Below are positions 1-6,107 of a DNA stretch of 7,129 nt, in pieces (position 1 is the first letter of the stretch; every line of letters begins with the position of its first letter). The position numbers and the translations under genes are program-made. A model generated the notes under the pieces. That model made no database searches and had not been told where the DNA came from. It was given only the letters and a program-made list of their open reading frames with translations. This stretch comes from Phycisphaerales bacterium (lineage in GTDB: Bacteria > Planctomycetota > Phycisphaerae > Tepidisphaerales > Tepidisphaeraceae). The stretch lies in the NCBI GenBank assembly GCA_028288905.1, contig JAQGHJ010000195.1, positions 1-7,129 on the forward strand. The letters are read 5' to 3'.

Positions 1-2
1 CC

Positions 3-1301
3 TACTTCCTCGGGCGGAAGGTGGACAAGTACGCCACGTTCCGCGACGCGCTGGTCGGCGTGGCGACCGGGGCGGTGACGAACCTCCGCCGCCGGCTCGG
101 GGACGCCGGCAAGGCGGACGACGCCTACTGGGCGGTCCGCAACGCCACGTTCGACGTGAACCGCGGGGAGGTGCTCGGGCTGGTCGGGCGGAACGGGGCC
201 GGCAAGAGCACGCTGCTGAAGATGCTCAGCCGGATCACGGAGCCGACCGAGGGCCGGGCCGTCATCCGCGGGCGGGTCGCGTCCCTGCTGGAGGTCGGGA
301 CCGGGTTCCACCCGGAGCTGACCGGGCGGGAAAACATCTACCTGAACGGCGCGATCCTCGGCATGAAGAGCACCGAGATCTCGCGGAAGTTCGACGAGAT
401 CGTCGCGTTCAGCGAGGTCGAGCAGTTCTTGGACACGCCGGTCAAGCGGTACAGCAGCGGCATGTACGTCCGGCTGGCGTTCGCCGTCGCCGCCCACCTG
501 GACCCGGAGGTGCTGATCGTCGACGAGGTGCTGGCCGTCGGCGACGCGACGTTCCAGAAGAAGTGCCTCGGGAAGATGGGCGACGTGATGCGGCAGGGCC
601 GCACCGTCCTGTTCGTCAGCCACAACATGGACGCGGTCACGAGCCTGTGCACGCACGTCGTGCTCGTGAACAAGGGCAAAGCGAGCGGCCGGCTGCTGCC
701 GGAGGACGGCATTCGACAGTACCTGGCGCTGACGAATGAGGGGATGGACCTGCCGCTGGCCGCCAAGCCGCGGACCCAGCTCAAGCCCCGCCCGGCCGTG
801 TTCACCGGGCTGGAGATCGACACCGACACCGGCCACGACCGGGTCCTGGAGGTCGGCGGGCGCGTGCGGTTCGACATCGAGCTGAGCGACTGTGACGACG
901 TCAAGGCGGCCACGGTCGGGCTGGCGGTCGTCGACCAGCGGGGCAAGCGGCTGGCCCTGTTCCACTCGCTGTACCACGGCGGGACGTGGGTCCGCGGCAC
1001 GAAGCGCGGCCGGATGACGCTCGAGGTGCCGAGCCTGCCACTGACCCCGGGGACGTACTACGTCGAGCTCGTGATGGCCGACGACCGCGGGTACATCGAG
1101 CGGGTCGAGCGCGCCGACAAGCTAGAGGTCGTGTTCACCGACCTGCTCGGGACCGGCAAGATCCCCAGCGGCAACCAGAGCGTGATGGTGCTGCCGGCCG
1201 AGTGGGAACTCGGCACCGGCGTCGACCGGGCCGCGGCCAGCGACATCCCCGGCGAGGTCGGCGGCGTCGGTTCCACCAACGCGATGGCCGAAGCGGTGTG
1301 A
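3..1301 (+). CDS. Polysaccharide-export ABC transporter ATP-binding protein with Wzt-like C-terminal domain (5' partial)
   Basis: This is the ATPase subunit of an ABC exporter for O-antigen, capsule or teichoic-type glycans; it would pair with a Wzm-like permease not present in this window. The frame is open to the window edge, and the codons before GTG 21 read YFLGRK, which fits the usual N-terminal strand of the family, so the true start lies upstream. Numbering from GTG 21: Walker A GRNGAGKST at 56-64, the family-typical GTGFHPELTGRENIYLNG stretch near 93-110, signature YSSGM at 144-148, Walker B VLIVDE at 164-169, and H-loop histidine 201. Residues about 255-395 form a beta-rich second domain resembling the Wzt carbohydrate-binding domain, which in known systems recognises the capped glycan end before export. 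The last 25 residues look like a loose tail. The stop codon touches a repeat arm. ATPase identity is very secure; the glycan substrate is unknown. Confidence 0.93.
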   Translation, partial: YFLGRKVDKYATFRDALVGVATGAVTNLRRRLGDAGKADDAYWAVRNATFDVNRGEVLGLVGRNGAGKSTLLKMLSRITEPTEGRAVIRGRVASLLEVGTGFHPELTGRENIYLNGAILGMKSTEISRKFDEIVAFSEVEQFLDTPVKRYSSGMYVRLAFAVAAHLDPEVLIVDEVLAVGDATFQKKCLGKMGDVMRQGRTVLFVSHNMDAVTSLCTHVVLVNKGKASGRLLPEDGIRQYLALTNEGMDLPLAAKPRTQLKPRPAVFTGLEIDTDTGHDRVLEVGGRVRFDIELSDCDDVKAATVGLAVVDQRGKRLALFHSLYHGGTWVRGTKRGRMTLEVPSLPLTPGTYYVELVMADDRGYIERVERADKLEVVFTDLLGTGKIPSGNQSVMVLPAEWELGTGVDRAAASDIPGEVGGVGSTNAMAEAV

Positions 1302-1504
1302 CCACGGAGACACGGAGGCACGGGGATCAACCCGACCTCCCAGCCTGTTGGGGCAGTAATTGACTGGTCTGGTGATGGGGTAGTTTAGGGTCGCTCAATA
1401 TCCCCTCTGGTTAGCGCATTAAGCACTCGTTTCAACCCTTGACGGGCTTTTGTTAGCGGGCCCCGCAGGTCGAGTTGACCTCCGTGTCTCCGTGCCTTCG
1501 TGGT
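1301..1504. repeat. Spacer bounded by 34-nt imperfect inverted repeats (CACGGAGG type)
   Basis: The left arm (1301-1334, beginning ACCACGGAGACACGG) and the reverse complement of the right arm (1471-1504) agree at 28 of 34 positions by hand alignment, with no gaps. The left arm begins on the last base of the ABC gene's stop codon; the right arm ends 9 nt before the ATG of the next gene. The 136 nt between the arms are visibly richer in A/T than the flanking genes and hold no convincing ORF, promoter or RNA gene. Similar CACGGAGRCACGGAGG runs are, from memory, scattered through planctomycete spacers. The unit could be two independent copies of a dispersed repeat or one MITE-like element of about 204 bp; no target-site duplication is visible. 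Confidence 0.75.
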
Positions 1505-1513
1505 GTCCCTCTG

Positions 1514-2785
1514 ATGCGCATCGTTCACTTCAGCACGTCCGACGTGGCCGGCGGGGCGGCCCGGGCGGCGTTCCGGGTCCACACGGGGCTGCGGCGGCTC
1601 GGGCACGACTCGCGGATGGTCGTTCTGAAGAAGTGGTCCGTCGAATCGTCCATCGCGAAGTTCGCCCCGAGCAAGCGGCTGCCCGACAAGGTCCGCCAGA
1701 CCCTCCGCCGCCGGCGGATCGAGCGGGACTTCGCCCCGTACAAGTCTACCCGCCCGCCCGGGGCCGAGCCGTTCGCCGACGACCGCACCGAATGGGCCGC
1801 CGAGCCGCTCCGCGCACTGCCCGACTGCGACGTCGTCAACTTCCACTGGGTGGCCGGGTTCCTCGACCACGGCCCGTTCTTCGATTTCTTCGCGCGAGAG
1901 CGGCCTCAAGTCCCCCTCGTGTGGCGGCTGGCGGACATGGCCCCGGCGACCGGCGGCTGCCACTACGACCAGGGGTGCGGCAAATTCACCGCCCGGTGCG
2001 GGGCCTGCCCCATACTCGGGTCGACCGTCGAAAAAGATTTGTCACGCCAGAGCTGGGAACGGCGGCACGCGGCCTTGGCGCAGCTGCCCGACGACCGGCT
2101 GCACGTCGTCGGCACGAGTCGGTGGGTGGCCGACACCGCCCGGACGTCCAGCCTGCTCGGCCGGTTCGGGCGGACGATCATCCCCAACGCCCTGGACCCG
2201 ACCGTCTTCCGCCCGCGGGACAAACGGTTCAGCCGAGAGATGCTCGACATCCCCGTCGACGCCAAGGTGGTGCTGTTCGCGGCCGACTCGACGAAGGACA
2301 AGCGGAAGGGCTTCGCCCAACTGGCCGAGGCGGTGGAGGGCATCCGCGGGATCGACAACCTCGTGCTGGCCAGCATCGGCGGGCACGTGCCGACGCTCGG
2401 CGGCGGGGTCCGGCTCGTCCATCTCGGCAAGATCGACGACGACCGGGTCCTGTCGATGGCCTACTCGGCCGCCGACGCGTACGTCATCCCGTCGCTCCAG
2501 GAGGCGTTCGGGCAGACCGTGATCGAATCGATGGCGTGCGGCACGCCGATCGTCGGGTTCGCGTCCGGCGGCATCACCGACACCGTTCGCCCCGGCGTCA
2601 CCGGGGCTCTAGCCCCGACCGGCGACGTGCCGGCCCTGCGGCAGGCGATCGTCGAACTGCTGACGGACGACGCCGGCCGGGCCCGCATGTCCGCCCGGTG
2701 CCGGGAGGTCGCGCTGGCTGAGTACACGCTCGACGTGCAGGCCCGGCAGTACGAGGCGCTGTACCGGTCGCTCTTGAAGCGCTGA
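1514..2785 (+). CDS. Glycosyltransferase family 4 (GT-B fold) with four-cysteine motif
   Basis: This 423-residue enzyme would transfer a sugar from a nucleotide donor with retention of configuration, presumably to a lipid-linked glycan in the cytoplasm. The start at ATG 1514 gives MRIVHFSTSDVAGGAARAAF, a typical GT4 first strand and glycine-rich loop. An upstream in-frame TTG at 1475 would add 13 residues coded entirely by repeat sequence, so it is rejected. In the C-terminal half the donor-site EX7E motif is clear (E330 and E338 in EAFGQTVIE), followed by ACGTPIVGFASGG. In the N-terminal half, residues 139-166 hold the TGGCHY-type stretch with C149, C155, C162 and C165 (CX5CX6CX2C), seen in a subset of GT4 enzymes. 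The residue before the DM of that stretch is Ala (LADM), where many relatives have His. It sits between the exporter ATPase and the GT2 genes. No Shine-Dalgarno is seen. Family assignment is firm; sugar specificity is unknown. Confidence 0.93.
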   Translation: MRIVHFSTSDVAGGAARAAFRVHTGLRRLGHDSRMVVLKKWSVESSIAKFAPSKRLPDKVRQTLRRRRIERDFAPYKSTRPPGAEPFADDRTEWAAEPLRALPDCDVVNFHWVAGFLDHGPFFDFFARERPQVPLVWRLADMAPATGGCHYDQGCGKFTARCGACPILGSTVEKDLSRQSWERRHAALAQLPDDRLHVVGTSRWVADTARTSSLLGRFGRTIIPNALDPTVFRPRDKRFSREMLDIPVDAKVVLFAADSTKDKRKGFAQLAEAVEGIRGIDNLVLASIGGHVPTLGGGVRLVHLGKIDDDRVLSMAYSAADAYVIPSLQEAFGQTVIESMACGTPIVGFASGGITDTVRPGVTGALAPTGDVPALRQAIVELLTDDAGRARMSARCREVALAEYTLDVQARQYEALYRSLLKR

Positions 2786-2986
2786 ACCGTCGGGCCGCTC
2801 CCACCCGAGCGCGTAATCCGCCGCGGCCCCGACCCTTCCCCGAGAGCCGTACAGTCCGTATACCTTTCCCCATTCCCCCGGGTGCCGCAAATGCCCCGGG
2901 GGGGATCGGTCCGATGTTGGGACTGCCGCGGTTGTGCCGTCGTGCCACCCCGCACCCCTAGAACCCCTTGCCATCGAGTGACAACC
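2786..2986. other. Spacer of about 200 nt without a supported gene
   Basis: The frame of the downstream glycosyltransferase stays open back to GTG 2882, but those codons give a Pro/Arg/Cys-rich peptide unlike a GT2 N-terminus, so they are left as non-coding. The stretch is C-rich on the plus strand. TTCCCC and TATACC, spaced by 17 nt at about 2836-2864, could be a very weak sigma70-like promoter (3/6 and 4/6 matches), which I do not count as supported. One GC-rich hairpin, listed separately, is the only structure I can point to. Confidence 0.5.
2875..2902 (+). repeat. GC-rich 8-bp hairpin in spacer
   Basis: The arms CCCCCGGG (2875-2882) and CCCGGGGG (2895-2902) are perfectly complementary around a 12-nt loop. 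No T-run follows, so a classic intrinsic terminator is not supported. It lies 90 nt after the GT4 stop and 84 nt before the chosen GT2 start. It may act on the mRNA or may simply reflect base composition. Confidence 0.4.
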
Positions 2987-3877
2987 GTGTCGACGACGCT
3001 CCCGAAGATCTCCATCGTCACCCCGAGTTTCAACCAGGGCCACTACCTGGAGGCGACGTTCAAGTCCGTGCTCGCCCAGGACTACCCGAACATCGAGTGG
3101 ATGGTGGTGGACGGCGGTTCGAAGGACAACAGCCTCGAGCTGATCAAGAAGTACGAGAAGCACTTCGCCTGGTGGATCAGCGAGAAGGATCGCAACCACC
3201 CCCACGCCCTCAACAAGGGGTACGAGAAGGCGACCGGCGAGATCTTCTGCTTCGTCAACTCCGACGACCTGCTCGCCCCCGGCGCGCTGCACCACGTCGC
3301 CAAGACGTTCCAGGAGAAGCCGAAGACCGACTGGGTCGTCGGGTGGGCCACGTACTTCCAGGACAACGGCGAGGAGTGGTACTACGGGCTGAAGCGGTTC
3401 GACCGGAACGTCGACTGGTTCATCAGCAACCCGATCCCGCAGATCTCGTCGTTCTGGCGGACGGAGGCGTTCAAGAAGGCCGGGCCGTTCACCGAGAAGT
3501 ACCTGTGGGCGTTCGACTACGAGTACTGGATGCGGCTGTGGTTTGTGGCCGGGTATCGGCCGACGGAGGTGCGGCGGTGCCTCGGGTATTTCCGGCTGCA
3601 GCCGCAGAGCAAGACGGTGAGCAAGCCGGAGAACTACGCCCCCGACTTCGCCGGCCTCCGCGCCGAGTACGAGAAGTACCTGACGCCGGCCGAGCGGAAG
3701 GTCGCCGCCCGCGGTCAGAAGCGGAAAGCCCACGACGAGAAGGTGGTGAAGGCGTGGCAGGCGCTCAAGCTCGAGGGGCCGGCGGCCGCCCGCGCTAAGG
3801 CGTGGGACGCGGTGAAGCATTCGATGCTGTCTGCCGACGCGTGGAAGGCGATGTACGCGTCGGTGCGCGGGCGGTGA
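2987..3877 (+). CDS. Glycosyltransferase family 2 (GT-A fold), PSFNQG subtype
   Basis: This 296-residue enzyme would be an inverting nucleotide-sugar transferase acting in the cytoplasm. The chosen start is GTG 2987 (MSTTLPKISIVTPSFNQGHY), which puts the first beta strand 6-7 residues in, as in the other GT2 genes here. GTG 2978 would add three residues, and GTG 2882 would add 35 unlikely ones. The donor-binding motif is VDGGSKDNS (D42-S49); the metal site is NSDD (91-94), where Asn replaces the first Asp of the more common DxDD; acceptor-side motifs are QISSFWR (152-158) and FDYEYWMRL (176-184), whose acidic residues include the likely catalytic base. Residues 235-262 are rich in Lys/Arg/Ala and probably helical. 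The last 35 residues form a TPR-like tail (A268, A275, W286; Met280 where Pro is usual). It is the most divergent of the four GT2 proteins. Substrate is unknown. Confidence 0.92.
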   Translation: MSTTLPKISIVTPSFNQGHYLEATFKSVLAQDYPNIEWMVVDGGSKDNSLELIKKYEKHFAWWISEKDRNHPHALNKGYEKATGEIFCFVNSDDLLAPGALHHVAKTFQEKPKTDWVVGWATYFQDNGEEWYYGLKRFDRNVDWFISNPIPQISSFWRTEAFKKAGPFTEKYLWAFDYEYWMRLWFVAGYRPTEVRRCLGYFRLQPQSKTVSKPENYAPDFAGLRAEYEKYLTPAERKVAARGQKRKAHDEKVVKAWQALKLEGPAAARAKAWDAVKHSMLSADAWKAMYASVRGR

Positions 3878-3921
3878 CCTGCTGGGCGGTAGGGGGCTTT
3901 GGCCCGACGTCGCTGGTGAAC

Positions 3922-3947
3922 GGGGTGCGGGCTCAGGCCCGCGCCCT
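3922..3947 (+). repeat. Strong hairpin just upstream of a GT2 gene
   Basis: GCGGGC (3927-3932) and GCCCGC (3937-3942) pair perfectly around the loop TCAG. The stem extends outward to 11 pairs including two G-T wobbles (3922-3926 with 3943-3947). It ends 3 nt before the in-frame ATG at 3951 and 24 nt before ATG 3972. Palindromes of the GCGGGCT...GCCCGC type are, from memory, common in Gemmataceae spacers. A structure this close to 3951 would hinder initiation there and favours 3972 as the real start. Confidence 0.6.
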
Positions 3948-3971
3948 CAAATGACAATCCGCACGCCCGCT

Positions 3972-4895
3972 ATGGACAAGCTTCCCCGCGTCTCCGTCCT
4001 CATGCCGGTGTACAACGCCGGCCGGTACGTCCGCGCTACGGTCGAGTCGTTGCTCGCCCAGACTTTCGCGGACTTCGAGCTGATCGCGATCGACGACGGG
4101 TCGAAGGACGACTCGGCGGCCGTCGTCAGGGAGATGGCGGCGACGGACGCCCGGATCCGGTTCACCAGCCGGGAGAACCGCGGCGTCGTCCGCACCCGCA
4201 ACGAGTTGGCCGACCTCGCGCGCGGCGAATTCATGGCGGTCAACGACGCCGACGACCTTTCGATGCCGGACCGGCTCGCCAAGCAGGTGGCCTACCTGGA
4301 CGCGCACCCGGAATGCGTGATGGTCGGGTCGCGGGTGATGGTGATGGACCCGTACTCGTCGCCGGTCGCCGAGTCCGCCCACAAGCTGGGCCACGAGGAG
4401 ATCGACGCCGAGCTGCTGGCCGGCAGCGGGTGGGCGCTGGTGCAGTCGGCCGTCATGATGCGGAGCGAGGCGGTCCGCAAGATCGGCGGGTACCGCGGCG
4501 CCGAGCACAACCTCAGCGAGGACCACGACATTTTCATCCGCCTGGCCGAGGTCGGGCGGATCGCCAACTTGCCCGAGCCACTGGTGTGGTACCGCCGGCA
4601 CGCCACGAGCCTGACCCACACCCTCTACCAGTCGACGAAGAGCCGGCACGAGGCGGTGAAGCGGCAGATCATCGAGGAGGCGTACCAACGGCGGGGCCGG
4701 TCGATGCCGGCCGACTGGGCGTTCGAGACGTGGCGGCCCAGCCCGCGGGACGAGCAGCTCCGCACCTGGGGCTGGGCGGCGATCAAGCACAAGAACATCC
4801 CCGTCGCCCGGAAGCACGCGGTGGCGGCGGTGAAGGCGGCGCCGCTGTCCGGGGCGTCGTGGAAGCTGCTGTACTGCGCCCTGCGGGGGCGGTGA
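3972..4895 (+). CDS. Glycosyltransferase family 2 (GT-A fold) with TPR-like C-terminal tail
   Basis: A GT2 transferase of 307 residues. ATG 3972 gives MDKLPRVSVLMPVYNAGRYV, matching the N-terminal spacing of its neighbours; the in-frame ATG 3951 would add 7 residues (314 aa) and cannot be excluded, but it lies against a strong hairpin. Numbering from 3972: nucleotide-binding AIDDGSKDDS (39-48), metal-binding NDADD (91-95), and acceptor/base motif SEDHDIFIRL (182-191) with E183 and D184, followed by WYRRHATSLT (206-215), typical of this subfamily. After a WRP motif (W254) comes the tail: G267, A279, A286, P291 and W297 sit at exact TPR consensus spacing. It closely resembles the next gene, sharing a 26-nt identical stretch over the DDGSKDDS codons. 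Catalytic residues look intact. No Shine-Dalgarno is seen. Substrate is unknown. Confidence 0.93.
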   Translation: MDKLPRVSVLMPVYNAGRYVRATVESLLAQTFADFELIAIDDGSKDDSAAVVREMAATDARIRFTSRENRGVVRTRNELADLARGEFMAVNDADDLSMPDRLAKQVAYLDAHPECVMVGSRVMVMDPYSSPVAESAHKLGHEEIDAELLAGSGWALVQSAVMMRSEAVRKIGGYRGAEHNLSEDHDIFIRLAEVGRIANLPEPLVWYRRHATSLTHTLYQSTKSRHEAVKRQIIEEAYQRRGRSMPADWAFETWRPSPRDEQLRTWGWAAIKHKNIPVARKHAVAAVKAAPLSGASWKLLYCALRGR

Positions 4896-4986
4896 CGCAA
4901 CAAAGGTGGTGCGGCCTTCGGCTCGCGCCGGTCCAGGCACAGCGCGGGCTGACGCCCTCACCACGAGCACAGGCCTTACCCCGCCC
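4896..4986. other. Short GC-rich spacer with possible degraded palindrome
   Basis: The stretch around 4942-4957 (GCGCGGGCTGACGCCC) resembles the hairpin before the preceding GT2 gene but pairs only over GGGC/GCCC. GTGGTG near the start of the spacer and CACCAC near 4960-4965 could pair distantly. Read in frame with the next gene it would add 27 residues with no resemblance to GT2, so it is treated as non-coding. The 12 nt before ATG 4987 are pyrimidine-rich and lack a Shine-Dalgarno. Confidence 0.35.
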
Positions 4987-5937
4987 ATGACTCTCAACGC
5001 CGTTCCCACCGTGTCCGTCCTGATGTCCGTCTACAACGGCGGCCGGTACCTCGAGCCGGCCCTCGACAGCCTGCTCGCGCAGACCTTCCGGGACGTCGAG
5101 TTCGTGATCGTCGACGACGGGTCGAAGGACGACTCGCCGGCCGTCCTGCGGCGGTACGCCGAGCGCGACCCGCGGATCAAGCTCACCGTCCGGGCGAACA
5201 AGGGGCTGACGAAGACGCTGAACGAGTGCTTCACCCAGGCCCGCGGCGAGTTCCTGGCGCGGATGGACTGCGACGACGTCTGCTACCCGGATCGGTTCGA
5301 GAAGCAGGTTGCGTTCCTCCGCGCCAACCCGGAAGTGGTCTGTGCCGGCGGGGCGTTCGACCTGATCGACGAGGAGGGCCGGCTGCTCACCCGCCTCCGC
5401 CCGCCGACGGATGACGCGACCATTCAAGCGAAGGCCTTGGCCGGCCACGGCTCGATCTGCCACCCGGCCGCGATGATCCGGGCGTCCGCCCTCCGGCAGA
5501 TCAACGGCTACTGCGAGGATTTCAAAACTGCCCAGGACCTGGACCTGTGGCTCCGGCTCGGCGAGGTCGGCAAGCTGGCCAACCTCGACCGCCCGGTGCT
5601 CAAGTTCCGGCTGCACGAATCGAGCGTGAGCGAGAACAAGCGGCACGAGCAGCGGCAAAGCGCCAAGCTCGCCTGCGAGCGGGCGTGGCAGCGGCGGGGG
5701 ATCGCCGGCACGTTCGAGGCCGACGAGCCCTGGCGGCCGGGTAAGGACAAGGCCAGCCGCCACGCGTTCGCGCTGAAGTACGGGTGGTGGGCGTTCAACG
5801 CCGGGCAGAAGAAGACGGCCCGGCTGTACGCGTGGCGGGCGATCAAGGCGGTGCCCACGAAGGCCGACGGCTGGAAGCTCTTGGCCGCAGCGACCGTGAA
5901 GCCGGCCAAGCCGCTCGACATGCCGGCCGTGGCCTGA
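4987..5937 (+). CDS. Glycosyltransferase family 2 (GT-A fold) with TPR-like C-terminal tail
   Basis: A GT2 transferase of 316 residues. ATG 4987 gives MTLNAVPTVSVLMSVYNGGR; the frame is open back to 4906, but that extension is spacer sequence. Motifs: IVDDGSKDDS (41-50), metal site MDCDD (93-97) followed by YPDRFEKQVAFL, SICHPAAMIR (156-165), and AQDLDLWLRL (182-191), where Gln183-Asp184 replaces the Glu-Asp pair of the neighbours; D184 or D186 would supply the base. HESSVSENK (210-218) and WRP (249-251) precede the tail, with G266, G273, A278, A285, P290 and W296 at TPR spacing. A further 20 residues rich in Pro and Ala follow. The whole catalytic half aligns by eye, nearly without gaps, with the preceding gene, so the two probably arose by duplication. 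Substrate is unknown. Confidence 0.93.
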   Translation: MTLNAVPTVSVLMSVYNGGRYLEPALDSLLAQTFRDVEFVIVDDGSKDDSPAVLRRYAERDPRIKLTVRANKGLTKTLNECFTQARGEFLARMDCDDVCYPDRFEKQVAFLRANPEVVCAGGAFDLIDEEGRLLTRLRPPTDDATIQAKALAGHGSICHPAAMIRASALRQINGYCEDFKTAQDLDLWLRLGEVGKLANLDRPVLKFRLHESSVSENKRHEQRQSAKLACERAWQRRGIAGTFEADEPWRPGKDKASRHAFALKYGWWAFNAGQKKTARLYAWRAIKAVPTKADGWKLLAAATVKPAKPLDMPAVA

Positions 5938-5950
5938 CGCGGGAGCGGGT

Positions 5951-6060
5951 TCCCCGTGGCACGGGTTCCCAACCCGTGCGTGGTGCTCGGCGCGTCGGAG
6001 AACGACGGCTTAGCTCATGTCGACGTCGCCCGCACGGGTTGGAAACCCGTGCCACGGGGA
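5951..6060. repeat. 30-bp near-perfect inverted repeat, each arm itself a hairpin
   Basis: The arm 5951-5980 and the reverse complement of 6031-6060 agree at 29 of 30 positions; the 50 nt between them look unique. Each arm also folds alone: GCACGGGTT pairs with AACCCGTGC around a 3-nt loop (5959-5979 and 6032-6052). The region can therefore form either two small hairpins or one long stem. It starts 14 nt after the stop of the preceding gene and ends 47 nt before the next start. Repeats of this GTGGCACGGGTT...AACCCGTGC form are, from memory, abundant in Gemmataceae spacers. No T-run follows either arm, so terminator function is not shown. Confidence 0.85.
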
Positions 6061-6070
6061 GCCGTCGCCT

Positions 6071-6105
6071 TTCATCCTTCATCCCTCCGCCTTCATCCTT
6101 ACTCC
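6071..6105 (+). repeat. Heptanucleotide TTCATCC tract abutting a start codon
   Basis: Five consecutive 7-nt units read TTCATCC, TTCATCC, CTCCGCC, TTCATCC, TTACTCC, ending 2 nt before ATG 6108. Three are identical and two are diverged. The plus strand is almost entirely pyrimidine with A at fixed positions. It occupies the place where a ribosome-binding site would be, and none is present. Similar TTCATCC-rich runs are, from memory, seen in planctomycete spacers. Confidence 0.7.
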
Positions 6106-6107
6106 GC

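Noticed and set aside
1360..1444. TTGACT (1360-1365) and TTGACG (1439-1444) as sigma70 -35 boxes
   Set aside because: No credible -10 hexamer lies at 16-18 nt from either; TAGTTT at 1381 matches only 3 of 6 at a short spacing.
1475..1513. Longer N-terminus for the GT4 gene from TTG 1475
   Set aside because: All 13 added residues come from the repeat arm and one adjoining stretch; ATG 1514 begins exactly at the conserved first strand.
1450..2721. 423-codon plus-strand frame overlapping the GT4 gene, plus similar frames at 2968-3798 and 4313-4990
   Set aside because: They are out-of-frame shadows of GT genes with Arg/Pro/Gly-rich translations and no domain; the overlapping GT frames carry complete catalytic motifs.
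2609..3820. 403-codon open frame on the minus strand, with similar long ones at 3933-5009 and 4783-5763
   Set aside because: They lie opposite well-supported glycosyltransferase genes. Their translations are Arg/Pro/Val/Leu/Gly-rich with no recognisable motif, as expected for antisense frames in G/C-rich DNA.
5951..6060. Repeated GCACGGGTT/AACCCGTGC units as a CRISPR array
   Set aside because: Only two copies, in opposite orientation, separated by 50 nt, with no cas genes nearby.
5784..6107. 108-residue N-terminal extension of the last GT2 gene
   Set aside because: It overlaps the 3' end of the preceding gene and translates the inverted repeat and heptanucleotide tract; GT2 homology begins right after ATG 6108.
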